NCBI RefSeq assembly: GCF_039652555.1
Contig: NZ_JBDJAF010000006.1
Span: 44,226-108,225 of the forward strand
Direction: 5' to 3'
Length of the DNA stretch: 64,000 bases
Origin: Parafrigoribacterium mesophilum
GTDB lineage: Bacteria; Actinomycetota; Actinomycetes; Actinomycetales; Microbacteriaceae
Part shown: positions 18,544-27,922 of the stretch, piece after piece
How positions within the stretch are numbered: position 1 is the first letter of the stretch
How the letters are laid out: each line of letters starts with the position of its first letter
Made by a program: the position numbers and the translations under genes
Notes under the pieces: model-generated
Database searches by the model: none
Told to the model about the DNA's origin: nothing
What the model saw: the letters and a program-made list of their open reading frames with translations, nothing else

Positions 18544-20985
18544 TCAGCTCACACTCGAATACGCCACGATGCCGCGCCGCACGGCATCCACGGCGGCGTG
18601 CGCGGCCGGGCCGACGGTGCCGTCACCCACCAGCGAGATCTGGTCGAGCAGGTCGACGGCCTGCTTGGCGATGCGCACGAAGTCGCCGGCGGCCAGTTCG
18701 GCGTCGCTCAGCACAGCATCCAGGGCGCCGCCCTGCGCCCAGTGGTACATGGGTAGGCACATGGCGGCCGAGGGCGGTTCGCTTCCCGGCAAGCGGTGCT
18801 CCCGCTCCAGATCGTCGAGGTTGCTCCACAGGTCGGTGGTCTTCTCGAACGCGGACCGGAAGGTGGGGTTCGGCATCCGGTGGTAGGTCAGCGCGCCGTC
18901 TTCCCGCCGTGGTTCGTAGACCAGCGCCGTGGCCATCGCCGCCATCCCGGCGACATCCAACTGCTTCCAGGTGCCGCGGCGCAGGCATTCGGCCACCAGG
19001 AGGTCGCGTTCGCCGTAGATGCGGCGCAGCGTTCGGCCGTGCGGGCCCACCACCAGGGTGCCGTCGCGGCGGGCCAGGTAGCCCAGCTCGAGCAGCACGT
19101 CGCTCACCCGGTCGAAGATCTTCGCGATCAGGCCGGTGCGTTCCCTGATCTGCCTGGTCAGGTCGTCGGTCTGCTTTTTCAGCCGCCACCAGCGCTCCGC
19201 CCAGCGGGCGTGGGTCTCGCGATCCTTGCAGGCGTGGCACGGATGCTGCTTCACCCGTTTGCGCAGCGCGTTCAGCTGATGCCCGCGGCGTTCCCGATCC
19301 GCCCGGCTCTGCGCCTGGCTGGCGCCCTTGCGCTCCAGGTCGGTGAGTTCGCGGCGCAGCGCCGCGTACTCGGTGAAGTCGCCCAGGTGACACGTCATCG
19401 ATTTTGCGTAGCCGTCCAGCGACTCCGACTGGCTGCGGACCTTCCTGGCCAGGCTCACCACCGAGCGGTCGGCCTGGAACTGAGCGAACGAGGATTCCAG
19501 GATGTCCCTGGTGCGCTCGCGGCCGAACTGCTCGATGAGGTTGACGGCCATGTTGTAGGTGGGTTTGAAGCTGGAGTTCAGCGGGTAGGTGCGCCGGGAC
19601 GCCAGCGAGGCCACCGCCTCCGCGTCCAAGCCGGACTGCCACTGGATCACCGAGTGGCCCAACGAGTCGATGCCGCGGCGGCCGGCCCGCCCGGTGAGCT
19701 GGGTGTACTCCCCCGGGGTGATCGGTACCCGGGCCTCGCCGTTGAACTTCTCCAGCTTCTCCAGCACCACGGTGCGGGCCGGCATGTTGATGCCCAGCGC
19801 GAGAGTCTCGGTGGCGAAGACCGCGCGCACCAGCTTGCGTTGGAAGAGCTCTTCCACCACTTCCTTGAACGCGGGCAGCATTCCGGCGTGGTGGGCGGCG
19901 ACGCCGCGTTCCAGCGATGCCAGCCACGGCCAGTAGCCGAGCACCGCGAGATCCTCGTCGCGCAGGGTGCGGCAGCGTTCCTCCACGATGGCGCGGATCT
20001 CGTCGCGCTCGCTGGTGCTGGTGAGGCGCACCCCGGCGTGCAGTACGTTCGCGACGGCCTTGTCGCATCCGTTGCGGCTGAAAATGAAGAAGATCGCCGG
20101 CAGCAGGTTCTGCGATTCGAGCAGCCGCACCAGGTGCGCCCGATCCATTCGGCCGCTGTCGAAGCCGCGGTCGCGGTGGTAGCTCTGGCGGTAGCCGCCG
20201 CCGTGATGGCCGCGGCTCTTGCCGGGCTGCCTGGAGCTGCCGGCGAGCCGCACCAGTTCCGGGTTGACCCGCTGCGACTGTTCCGAGCCGTCGGTGGTTT
20301 TGGCTTCGAACAGGTCCAGCAGTTTGCCGCGCACCAGCACGTGCTGGTCCAGCGGCACCGGGCGCTCCTCGGAGACGATCACCGCTGTCTCGCCCCGCAC
20401 CGCTTGCAGCCAGTCGCCGAATTCCTCGGCGTTGGACACCGTGGCGCTCAGCGACACCAGCCGCACCTGCTGATCGAGGTGGATGATCACCTCTTCCCAC
20501 ACCGCGCCGCGGAACCGGTCGGCCAGGTAGTGCACCTCGTCCATCACGACGAAGGAGAGGTTCTTGAGCAGGTCGGAGTCGGCGTAAAGCATGTTGCGCA
20601 GCACTTCGGTGGTCATCACCACGATGCGGGCACCGGAGTTGATGTTCGTGTCACCGGTGAGCAGCCCCACCTCGCTGGTACCGTATTCCGCGACGAAGTC
20701 CTGGTACTTCTGATTGCTCAGCGCCTTCATCGGCGCCGTGTAAAACACCTTCGCGGCGGGATCGCGCATGGCAAGGTACACGGCGAAGTCGGCGACGATG
20801 GTCTTGCCTGCGCCGGTCGGCGCGGCCACCAGTACGCTGCTGCCGTGCTCGAGTGCGCTGCACGCGGCCAGCTGGAACGGGTCGAGGTCGAACGCGAGCG
20901 AGCGGCGGAAGGCGTCCATTCGCGGAGTGCGAGCCAGGGTGCGCGCGGCGGCGTACCGCTCGGCCGGCGAAAGCTCGCTGCTCAT
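18544..20985 (-). CDS. helY: SKI2/HelY-like DEAD-box helicase
   Basis: An 813-residue superfamily 2 helicase related to Mtr4/Ski2. Motifs: VAAPTGAGKTIVADF (Walker A), VMDEVHYLADRFRG (DEVH), LSATVSNAEEFG, LALGINMPARTVV and QLTGRAGRRGIDSLG (motif VI). The C-terminal part contains a helical DSHCT-type domain. The role is probably RNA unwinding or turnover; the gene is a regular member of the pafBC-tatAC-helY neighbourhood in actinobacteria. It overlaps tatC by 4 bp. Confidence 0.9.
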   Translation of the reverse strand: MSSELSPAERYAAARTLARTPRMDAFRRSLAFDLDPFQLAACSALEHGSSVLVAAPTGAGKTIVADFAVYLAMRDPAAKVFYTAPMKALSNQKYQDFVAEYGTSEVGLLTGDTNINSGARIVVMTTEVLRNMLYADSDLLKNLSFVVMDEVHYLADRFRGAVWEEVIIHLDQQVRLVSLSATVSNAEEFGDWLQAVRGETAVIVSEERPVPLDQHVLVRGKLLDLFEAKTTDGSEQSQRVNPELVRLAGSSRQPGKSRGHHGGGYRQSYHRDRGFDSGRMDRAHLVRLLESQNLLPAIFFIFSRNGCDKAVANVLHAGVRLTSTSERDEIRAIVEERCRTLRDEDLAVLGYWPWLASLERGVAAHHAGMLPAFKEVVEELFQRKLVRAVFATETLALGINMPARTVVLEKLEKFNGEARVPITPGEYTQLTGRAGRRGIDSLGHSVIQWQSGLDAEAVASLASRRTYPLNSSFKPTYNMAVNLIEQFGRERTRDILESSFAQFQADRSVVSLARKVRSQSESLDGYAKSMTCHLGDFTEYAALRRELTDLERKGASQAQSRADRERRGHQLNALRKRVKQHPCHACKDRETHARWAERWWRLKKQTDDLTRQIRERTGLIAKIFDRVSDVLLELGYLARRDGTLVVGPHGRTLRRIYGERDLLVAECLRRGTWKQLDVAGMAAMATALVYEPRREDGALTYHRMPNPTFRSAFEKTTDLWSNLDDLEREHRLPGSEPPSAAMCLPMYHWAQGGALDAVLSDAELAAGDFVRIAKQAVDLLDQISLVGDGTVGPAAHAAVDAVRRGIVAYSSVS

Positions 20986-21782
20986 GCGGCGCTCGGGCTG
21001 GACAACTCAGAGTCCACGCCGCGCGCCCTCCGCTGTGCCCACGCGTCATGCCAGAATGCGACACCGACCGCGATGAAGTAGAGCACCACCATCGGGATGG
21101 CCAGCAGGAACATCGACATCACGTCCGCGGCAGGGGTGGCGATCGCCGTGAACACGCAGATGAGCAGGATGGCGACCCGCCAGGCCTTGAGGATGCCGCG
21201 AGCCGAAAGGATGCCGATGAAGTTCAGCAGCACGATGAACACCGGCAGCACAAACGCGACGCCGATGGCCAGCACCAGTTTGAGCACGAAGCCGAGGTAG
21301 TCCTTCGCCTCGATGAAGCTGGCATCTTCGGGCGGGACGAATGAGGTGAGGAGCACCACGATGTGCGGCAGCACGTACCAGCCGGCCGCGCAGCCGGCCA
21401 AGAAAAGCGGCACGGCGGTGAAGAAGAAACCGAAGGTGTACCGCTTCTCCTTGCCGGTGAGCCCCGGGACCAGGAAGGCGAAGATCTGGTACAGCCAGAA
21501 CGGACTGGACATCACCACGCCCGCGGTCAGCGCAATCTGGATCTTGAGGTCGAACGCGGAGGTGATGTTCGAGTAGTTAATGGTGGCGTTGTGCGCCCTG
21601 GCGATGGTGATGATCGGCTCACGCAGCGCGTTCCAGACCAGGTCCGCCAGGAACCAGCCCACGATGGTGGCGATCAGGATGGCGAGTGCCGAGCGGAACA
21701 GGCGCTTCCGCAGTTCAATCAGGTGCTGGCCGAGCGACATCCGTTTTTCGCGTGTTGCGCCTCGCCCGCTACGCGCGGCCAC
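20982..21782 (-). CDS. tatC: Sec-independent translocase subunit TatC
   Basis: Receptor subunit for twin-arginine substrates. The 266 residues have six membrane segments; the N-terminal MSLGQHLIELRKRLFRS and SPFWLYQIFAFLVPGLTGKEKR are the conserved signal-peptide-binding regions, with Glu in the second (FIEAKDYLGF). ATG 21782 or the ATG 14 codons later could be used. It lies 5 bp after tatA. Likely clients include the Rieske protein QcrA encoded in this window. Confidence 0.96.
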   Translation of the reverse strand: MAARSGRGATREKRMSLGQHLIELRKRLFRSALAILIATIVGWFLADLVWNALREPIITIARAHNATINYSNITSAFDLKIQIALTAGVVMSSPFWLYQIFAFLVPGLTGKEKRYTFGFFFTAVPLFLAGCAAGWYVLPHIVVLLTSFVPPEDASFIEAKDYLGFVLKLVLAIGVAFVLPVFIVLLNFIGILSARGILKAWRVAILLICVFTAIATPAADVMSMFLLAIPMVVLYFIAVGVAFWHDAWAQRRARGVDSELSSPSAA

Positions 21783-21787
21783 AGTTG

Positions 21788-21994
21788 CTACGGCTTCGGA
21801 TGCGACTGGGTGTTGTCGGAGTCCTCGGGGCCGCCGGTTTTCTTGTCATCGTCAGAACTCTTTACTTCGTTCTTGAAGATTTTCATCGACTGTCCAACGC
21901 TGCGCGCGAGGGCCGGCAACTTCGTGGCGCCGAATAACAGGATGACGATCGCCAAGATGATCAGCGCATGCCACCCGGTGAGGTTTCCAAACAT
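21788..21994 (-). CDS. tatA: Twin-arginine translocase subunit TatA
   Basis: A 68-residue pore-forming subunit: short N-terminal membrane helix (GWHALIILAIVILLFGATKLP), the FGATKLP hinge, an amphipathic helix (LARSVGQSMKIFKNEVK) and a charged tail. It precedes tatC by 5 bp. No tatB is seen here; in many actinobacteria tatB lies elsewhere. Confidence 0.95.
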   Translation of the reverse strand: MFGNLTGWHALIILAIVILLFGATKLPALARSVGQSMKIFKNEVKSSDDDKKTGGPEDSDNTQSHPKP

Positions 21995-22097
21995 CCGGTC
22001 ACGTCCTTTGTGTCGTGCAGCGAGACTATCATTTTAGCCCGGGTGTCCCGCACGTATCCTGCGCACCGGATAACGGTTTGCGCGCTGGTAGCCTGCG

Positions 22098-23117
22098 CTA
22101 GTTGCGGGCCTCGTACCGGGCGGCGCCGGCGGCGGCCCACTCGGCGACGGTGCGGCGGGCGTCGCCGGGCTCGATGACGGTGACCACCGACGACATCCCG
22201 GCCACCAGCCGCTTGAGGCTATGGAAGTGCGCCACCGAAATGGTGACCCGGGAACGGTCCGCGGACACCGGCTTCGGCGCTGTAGTGACGTAGTCGGCGA
22301 GCAGCGGCAGGGCGGAGCTGAGCACCTCGAGCACCACCGTGGTGTCGCTTTCCGAGCGCTCGAACAGCGAGTCGGGCAGCACGGCGCCCTGGTCGGTCAG
22401 GCCGGTGTCGGTCCTCGCGCTGTCGGTCAGTGCGGGGTGGGTCAGTGCTGTGTCGGTGACGGTGAGTGCGCGGATCCGGTCCAGGCGGAAGGTGCGCAGG
22501 CCGTCGCGAAGGTGACACCAACCGCGGAGATACCAGTCGGCATCCATCGACTCGATGCGCAGCGGATCGACTCGCCGTCGGCCGTGGGTGCCGCTGGCGG
22601 CTGAGTAATCGAACTCGACCTGCACGCCGCGGGTGATGGCGCCGCGCAGCAGCGCGAGGATCTCGTCGGGCTCGGAGCCCTCCACAGCCAGTGCGCTCGG
22701 ATGCGCGGAGGCGCCCCGGGACAGCTTGTCGGCCAGGGTGGCCATCGCGGTGCGGTCCGCGCTTTCCGGCAATGCCGAAAGATACTGCAGCCCGGCGATC
22801 AGCGCGGCGGCCTCTCGACCGGAGAACCTCGGCGTGTCGTCGATGGCAACCAGGTGGGTGAGCACGATCTGGTCGTTGTCCTCGAAGTCGTCCCAGGCGA
22901 TGTCGAAGAGGTCGCCGTGCTGGTACTGCGCGGTCTCCCCGGGGATCCCAGACACCGCGATGAGCCGCACCGCCTCCCGGATGCGCTCCGCCGGCATCCG
23001 GAAATGCTCGGCCACCGTGGCGACGGCGACCCGTTCGTGATCGATGAGGTAGGGCACCAGCGCCAGCAGGAAGGCGAGCCGGTCCCTGGCGTTGACGGCG
23101 CCGTGAGCGTCAGCCAT
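22098..23117 (-). CDS. pafC: WYL-domain transcriptional regulator PafC
   Basis: Second subunit of PafBC, the activator of the RecA/LexA-independent DNA damage response described in mycobacteria and Arthrobacter. The 339 residues have a winged-helix start (RLAFLLALVPYLIDHERVAVATVAEHF), a middle region and a WYL domain (DADWYLRGWCHLRDGLRTFRLD). A run of degenerate TxLTD-like units (about residues 219-243) interrupts the domain linker and looks like an expanded minisatellite. It overlaps pafB by 8 bp. Confidence 0.92.
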   Translation of the reverse strand: MADAHGAVNARDRLAFLLALVPYLIDHERVAVATVAEHFRMPAERIREAVRLIAVSGIPGETAQYQHGDLFDIAWDDFEDNDQIVLTHLVAIDDTPRFSGREAAALIAGLQYLSALPESADRTAMATLADKLSRGASAHPSALAVEGSEPDEILALLRGAITRGVQVEFDYSAASGTHGRRRVDPLRIESMDADWYLRGWCHLRDGLRTFRLDRIRALTVTDTALTHPALTDSARTDTGLTDQGAVLPDSLFERSESDTTVVLEVLSSALPLLADYVTTAPKPVSADRSRVTISVAHFHSLKRLVAGMSSVVTVIEPGDARRTVAEWAAAGAARYEARN

Positions 23118-24129
23118 GGTCGACTCCCTCCGCCGGGCCCTCGTGGTCGGCGACGGTGCGCCGCAGCCGGGTCAGCACCGCGTCGACCAACTCGGGCGGC
23201 GACAGGGCGAGCACCTCCGGCCCGTACCCGGCCAGTTCGTCGGCGAAGATGTTGATGTCCGAGTAGTGCAGGGTGAGCGTGTCCGGTGCGATGCGGGCGG
23301 CGCCGCGCCGTTTGCCCAGCCGCACGGCGGCATCCGTGTCCGGCGTGGTGCGCACCGTTGCGACGTGCGCGTTCCATACCGCCTCCAACCCCGCGAGGGC
23401 CTGGGCGGCCTGGTCGCCTTCCGGCGGTGTGAACGCGGTACCGGTCACCTCGACGTCGCTGACGATGCGGCGCAGCAGGAAGGTTCTGGTGCCGGCGCTG
23501 GCCGGCTCGTCGGCGTACAGGTGCCACCGGCCCTGATGCTGCACCAGGGCGAGCGGGGCGACGGTGCGCACCCGGGCGGCGGCATCGCCCGGCTTCAGAT
23601 AGGAGAATCGCACCATCACCCGTCGCTCCAACGCGCCGCGCACTGGCTCGAACGCCCGGTCGCGCACGTGGACCCGCGGTTCGTAGCCGAGCACCGGCTC
23701 GTCGTTGGCGCCGCCGAGGGACTGCAGTTTCATCAGTGCGCGCCGGGATTCCTCCGAGAGCGAGCCCTCCCGCCAGACCATGGCGGCCAGACCAAGCAGC
23801 GCCGTCTCCTCCGCGGAGAAGGTGATGTCTGAGGGCAGTTCGTAGGCGCCGCGCAGGATGCGATACCGAAGGCTCTGGTTACTTCCGGGCTGGTCGGGTG
23901 ATTCGAGAGTGTCGAGCGGGATGCCGAGCTCTCGGATGCCGTCCTTGTCGCGCTCGAATTGCCGCTCCAGCGTGGCGTTGTCGCCACCGGCGGAATACTG
24001 CTGACGGTAGCCCTGCACGGTGGAAAGGATTTCGTGTTTCGTCAACCCGCGCTCGGAGGCCAGGAGCGCCAGCACCAGGCTGAAGAGACGCTCTTCAACC
24101 GGGATCCGGGATGCTGACGCTTCAGACAC
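23110..24129 (-). CDS. pafB: WYL-domain transcriptional regulator PafB
   Basis: First subunit of PafBC. The 339-residue protein has an N-terminal winged helix (ERLFSLVLALLASERGLTKHEIL; LERQFERDKDGIRELGIPL) and a WYL domain (QHQGRWHLYADEPASAGTRTFLLRRI). The name comes from proteasome accessory factor clusters, but no pup, pafA, mpa, dop or prcBA gene is present around it. The start follows the FKBP stop by 8 bp, so it belongs to the same transcript. Confidence 0.92.
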   Translation of the reverse strand: MSEASASRIPVEERLFSLVLALLASERGLTKHEILSTVQGYRQQYSAGGDNATLERQFERDKDGIRELGIPLDTLESPDQPGSNQSLRYRILRGAYELPSDITFSAEETALLGLAAMVWREGSLSEESRRALMKLQSLGGANDEPVLGYEPRVHVRDRAFEPVRGALERRVMVRFSYLKPGDAAARVRTVAPLALVQHQGRWHLYADEPASAGTRTFLLRRIVSDVEVTGTAFTPPEGDQAAQALAGLEAVWNAHVATVRTTPDTDAAVRLGKRRGAARIAPDTLTLHYSDINIFADELAGYGPEVLALSPPELVDAVLTRLRRTVADHEGPAEGVDHG

Positions 24130-24137
24130 GTTGGTGG

Positions 24138-25088
24138 CTACTTGGAGTGCGGAATGATTCCGAGAATGTCGACGACATAGACCAGTGTGGCATCCGTCGG
24201 CGCCGAGGTGAGGCCCTCGGCGAGCTTCGGCGGGACGACCAACAGCACCTGCGATCCGACCCGCTTGCCGGCCAAGCCTTTCACCAGACCTTCGGGAACC
24301 GTGTCCGACTTCACCAGCTCCTTGACAACGGCGGGGCCGTCCTTCCAGGTGGAATCGAAGACGGTGCCGTCAGCCCAGGTCACTCCGGTGTACTTGAGCA
24401 CCACGTAGTCGCCGTCCGCGACCTTGACGCCGTCGCCGGCTTGCAGCAACGCCACCTTCAGCGCGTTCGGTGCAGGGGAGTTCGGGATCGTGATGCCTGG
24501 CGTGCCGTTCGGAGCGAGCACGACGGCGGGCAGACCGACCTGGGGCACCTGACCGGTGCCATGCGCCTTGGCCGGGAACGCCCTGAGGATGTCCACCACG
24601 AAGACGAACGAGTCGTTGGCGCCGATGCCCTGAGCAGCACTAGCCTGCCCCTCATGGGTGTCCTGCGCCGATCCGACGATGGCGACACGGGAACCGACGG
24701 TGGCGCACGCGAGCCCCTCGCTCAGCGCCGGGAAGCTGGACGGGCCCACGGTGATGAGGCTGCCGCCGATGCCGTCGTACGCCGTCTGGGTCAACACGGC
24801 GCCCGTGGCACCGTTGAGCAGGGTCAACTCGACCAGGGCGGACTGGCCCTCCTGCAGAGCCGGCCCATCGCCGGGCAGCAACTGCGTGCGCTGGGTGTTC
24901 TTGGTCACCACGGGGGTCGGGAAGTCGACCTTCGGCTCGGCCCCCAGGTCGCCGGTCGCCGTCACCACCGAGGAGGCTCCGCCCGAGGTGATCGGCGAGT
25001 CGCATCCCCCAGCGCCGGCGGGGCCGGAGCACGCCGTCAGTGCGGCGAGCATTCCAAAGGTCACGATCAGTGCGGCAGCTTTGCGCAC
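24138..25088 (-). CDS. FKBP-type peptidyl-prolyl isomerase, lipoprotein
   Basis: A 316-residue extracytoplasmic foldase. The signal peptide ends in LTAC, a lipobox, so it is lipid-anchored. The C-terminal FKBP domain is good (GDYVVLKYTGVTWADGTVFDSTW; LVKGLAGKRVGSQVLLVVPPK; YVVDILG). The region before it (about 60-175) is a second, degenerate FKBP-like domain with TVGSRVAIVGS and FVFVVDIL. Relatives lie next to pafB in other actinobacteria. It starts 40 bp after trmI. Confidence 0.9.
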   Translation of the reverse strand: MRKAAALIVTFGMLAALTACSGPAGAGGCDSPITSGGASSVVTATGDLGAEPKVDFPTPVVTKNTQRTQLLPGDGPALQEGQSALVELTLLNGATGAVLTQTAYDGIGGSLITVGPSSFPALSEGLACATVGSRVAIVGSAQDTHEGQASAAQGIGANDSFVFVVDILRAFPAKAHGTGQVPQVGLPAVVLAPNGTPGITIPNSPAPNALKVALLQAGDGVKVADGDYVVLKYTGVTWADGTVFDSTWKDGPAVVKELVKSDTVPEGLVKGLAGKRVGSQVLLVVPPKLAEGLTSAPTDATLVYVVDILGIIPHSK

Positions 25089-25128
25089 GAATCCTCATTT
25101 CCTGTGTACGGGCGATGTGACAACAATT

Positions 25129-26145
25129 CTAGGTTGCGGATTCGTCGGCTCCCGACGTGCGGGCGATCGCGCGCTGCGCATCCGCTTCGGCGGCGCGTGC
25201 GGTGCGGCGCAGGCGTTTGTCGCTGGCGGTGCGTTCGCCGAGCGATCCCGGGGTCCACGCCTCGACGTCCTCGTCGGTGTATGCGCTCTTGGATGCCCTG
25301 CGCTTCAGTCGCGGCAGCACCGCCCCGGGGGCGAGGCGGCGGGCGCGCAGCAGGAATCCGGTGTGGCCGATCATCCGGTGGTCCGGCCGCACGGCGAGGC
25401 CTTCGACGTGCCAGCCGCGCACAATGGTTTCGGACGAGTCCGGGTCGTTGAACGCGCCGGTGGCGCGCAGCGCCTCCGCGGTGCGGGACAGTTGGGTGAC
25501 CGTGGCGATGTAACAGATCAGCACGCCGCCCGGGGTGAGCGCCTGTGCGCAGGCGTCGACGCACTCCCAGGGTGCCAGCATGTCGAGCACGATCCGGTCC
25601 ACCGTGCCGGCGTCGGCGGCGGCGGGCAGCGCGTCGACGAAGTCGCCGACGGTGAGGGTCCAGTTGGCGGGGGCGGCGCCCAGAAAGCTGACGACGTTAC
25701 CGGTGGCGACCCGGGCGAACTCGTCGCGCCGCTCGAACGAGGTGAGGTGCCCGGTCTCGCCCACCGCCCGCAGCAGCCACAGGGTCAGCGCGCCGGAGCC
25801 CACTCCGGCTTCCACGACGTTGGCGCCGGGGAAGACGTCGCCGAGGGCGAGGATCTGCGCGGCGTCCTTCGGATAGACGATCGCCGCCCCGCGCGGCATC
25901 GACATGACGAAGTCCGCCAGCAGCGGCCGCATCGCGAGGTATTCGTCGCCGTTGCTGCTGTGCACGACACTGGCATCCGGCGCACCGATGATGTCGTCGT
26001 GGGCGATGCCGCCGCGGTGTGTGTAGAACACCGCTCCTGCTTCGAGGGCGATGGTGTTGAGCTTGCCCTTCGGTCCGGTCAGTTGAGCCTTATCACCGGC
26101 TCGGAACGGGCCGCTTTGACGGCGCTGCGCCGAGGGTGCGCTCAC
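25129..26145 (-). CDS. trmI: tRNA (adenine-58-N1)-methyltransferase TrmI
   Basis: Methylates A58 in the T-loop of tRNAs using SAM. From GTG 26145 the protein has 338 residues. FRAGDKAQLTGPKGK is the N-terminal substrate domain, VVEAGVGSGALTLWLLRAVG is the SAM-binding loop, and DRIVLDMLAPWECVDA plus GGVLICYIATVTQ complete the methyltransferase fold. The C-terminal 60 residues are basic. GTG 26145 is chosen because it overlaps the stop of the upstream HAD gene by 4 bp; the long frame upstream is antisense-like. In proteasome-bearing actinobacteria mpa usually follows this gene. Confidence 0.93.
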   Translation of the reverse strand: MSAPSAQRRQSGPFRAGDKAQLTGPKGKLNTIALEAGAVFYTHRGGIAHDDIIGAPDASVVHSSNGDEYLAMRPLLADFVMSMPRGAAIVYPKDAAQILALGDVFPGANVVEAGVGSGALTLWLLRAVGETGHLTSFERRDEFARVATGNVVSFLGAAPANWTLTVGDFVDALPAAADAGTVDRIVLDMLAPWECVDACAQALTPGGVLICYIATVTQLSRTAEALRATGAFNDPDSSETIVRGWHVEGLAVRPDHRMIGHTGFLLRARRLAPGAVLPRLKRRASKSAYTDEDVEAWTPGSLGERTASDKRLRRTARAAEADAQRAIARTSGADESAT

Positions 26146-26825
26146 CGGACGCCGCTCTCGAGCGTGCGCGCGGACTGGAACACGTTCGCGAGGTCGACCA
26201 GGGTCTTGCCGTCGAGGGTGTCCCACACCGTGTAGGAGACGTGCTCGGGAAGCGAGACGTGCAGCGGCACGCCGATGCAGACGGCGCCGGCGGCGGCCGC
26301 GGATTCCAGGCCCGGCCGGGAGTCCTCGATGGCCACGCAATCGTCCGCGGCGACGTTCAGCAGTTGCGCCCCGCGCAGGTATGGTTCCGGATGCGGTTTG
26401 CTGTGGCTGACTTCGTCGCCGGCGATGATGCCGTCGAAGGTGCCGGCCGGGGCGGCGGCCGCCACGTGCTCGGCCATCCGCCGGATCGACATCGTGACCA
26501 GGGCGGTCGGGATGCCGGCGTTCTTGAGTTCTGCGAGCAGTTCCAGGGCGCCCGGCCGCCAGGGCACCCGGACCGCGATCTGCTCCAGCACCCGATCGGT
26601 GAGCCGGGTGACGATCTCGTCCAACTCGAGCGCGACGCCGCGTTCCTGGAGCACTCCGGCGGAGTGCCACAGGCCGGAGCCGACGAGGGTGAGCCCGTCC
26701 TGGGCGGTCCAGATGCCGCCGAACGAGGCCACCAGTTCGATTTCGGCCTGCATCCAATACGGTTCCGTGTCGACCAGGGTGCCGTCCATGTCCCAGAGGA
26801 CGGCGGCGGGCAGGAGATCGGTCAC
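26142..26825 (-). CDS. HAD-superfamily hydrolase (beta-phosphoglucomutase-like)
   Basis: A 227-residue subfamily I HAD phosphatase: LWDMDGTLVDTEPYW (motif I with both Asp), TALVTMSIRRM (motif II), HSKPHPEPYLRG (Lys) and CVAIEDSRPG (motif IV). The helical cap is between residues 20 and 90. The substrate is not predictable. It begins the long minus-strand run with trmI and diverges from the PAC2 gene across about 135 bp. Confidence 0.9.
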   Translation of the reverse strand: MTDLLPAAVLWDMDGTLVDTEPYWMQAEIELVASFGGIWTAQDGLTLVGSGLWHSAGVLQERGVALELDEIVTRLTDRVLEQIAVRVPWRPGALELLAELKNAGIPTALVTMSIRRMAEHVAAAAPAGTFDGIIAGDEVSHSKPHPEPYLRGAQLLNVAADDCVAIEDSRPGLESAAAAGAVCIGVPLHVSLPEHVSYTVWDTLDGKTLVDLANVFQSARTLESGVR

Positions 26826-26961
26826 GACCAGCAGTCTAGTTGGGGCAATCGTCGTGTCTGCTGTGGGCGTACCGCCGATGCCTGCGTACGGGGGAACGAA
26901 GTCTTATCCTTGTCAGATGAAAGCTGGCACCACGCCGGTGGCGGCATAGCGAGGATGAGAC

Positions 26962-27915
26962 GTGCCAGACAGCCCAGACAGCACCGGGATCTTGAGCGGA
27001 CGGCTTCTGGTCGTGGCCTTCGAAGGCTGGAATGACGCCGGGGACGCGGCTAGCGGGGCCGTGCACACCCTGAAAGATCTCCTCGACCTGCAGTCCATTG
27101 CCGAGGTTGACTCCGAGAAGTACTTCGACTTCCAGTTCAACCGGCCCACGGTGACCACCGACGACGAGGGCAAGCGCGTGCTGGTCTGGCCGACGGTGGA
27201 GATCTTCGGTCCGGCATCGCACCGTAAGAAAAAGGTGCGTCCTCTCGCCGAGGATGCGGAGCTGTCGGTCAGCGGGGACAACGGTTCGAACATCTACGTG
27301 CTGCTGGGTACCGAACCGTCCCGCAACTGGCGCAGCTTTACCGCGGAGATCATGGAGACGGTCCGGCAGTGCGAGATCACCGGCATCGTGATGCTCGGGG
27401 CGATGCTCGCGGACGTGCCGCACACCCGCCCGATCTCCATCTTCGCCACCAGCGAGAACCAAGCGGTACGCAGCGAACTCGGGATCGAGAAGAGCGCCTA
27501 CGAGGGGCCGGTGGGCATCCTGTCGGTGCTGGGTGAGGCGGCGGAGACGGAGGGGATTCCCACGCTGTCGGTCTGGGCATCCGTGCCGCACTACGTGCAC
27601 AATGCACCGTCGCCCAAGGCGACGCTGGCGCTGATCGACCGGTTGGAGGAGATCATCGACGTGGTGATTCCGCGCGGCGACCTGGTCGACGAGTCCGCGG
27701 CGTGGGAAAGCGGCATCGACGCGCTGGCCAAGGACGACGACGACATGGCCTCCTACATCCGGCAATTGGAGCGGGCCCGGGACACCGTGGACTCCCCCGA
27801 GGCCAGCGGCGAGGCCATCGCCAAGGAGTTCGAGCAGTACCTGAAGCGTCGCGACGGCAAGGCCGACGGTCGTGACCAGCGTCCGGACGACCCCTGGCGT
27901 CCGCCCACCCAGTAG
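26962..27915 (+). CDS. PAC2-family protein
   Basis: A 317-residue protein of the proteasome-assembly-chaperone-2-like family, of unknown role in actinobacteria. RLLVVAFEGWNDAGDAASGA, VYVLLGTEPSRNWR-like IYVLLGTEPS, TGIVMLGAMLADVPHTRP and LSVWASVPHYVHNAPSPKA are family hallmarks. The start is GTG 26962, close to a GAGGATGAG stretch. The name does not imply a proteasome; the family occurs in bacteria without one. It is downstream-flanked by a REP-like repeat. Confidence 0.85.
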   Translation: MPDSPDSTGILSGRLLVVAFEGWNDAGDAASGAVHTLKDLLDLQSIAEVDSEKYFDFQFNRPTVTTDDEGKRVLVWPTVEIFGPASHRKKKVRPLAEDAELSVSGDNGSNIYVLLGTEPSRNWRSFTAEIMETVRQCEITGIVMLGAMLADVPHTRPISIFATSENQAVRSELGIEKSAYEGPVGILSVLGEAAETEGIPTLSVWASVPHYVHNAPSPKATLALIDRLEEIIDVVIPRGDLVDESAAWESGIDALAKDDDDMASYIRQLERARDTVDSPEASGEAIAKEFEQYLKRRDGKADGRDQRPDDPWRPPTQ

Positions 27916-27922
27916 CAAGCGC

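Noticed and set aside
18796..21081. 761-codon plus-strand frame opposite the HelY helicase
   Set aside because: Antisense shadow; no domain character, while the minus-strand frame has all helicase motifs.
26146..26757. Upstream extension of the trmI frame
   Set aside because: It overlaps the HAD gene in another frame with Arg/Gly-rich translation; GTG 26145 gives the standard TrmI N-terminus and a 4-bp overlap.
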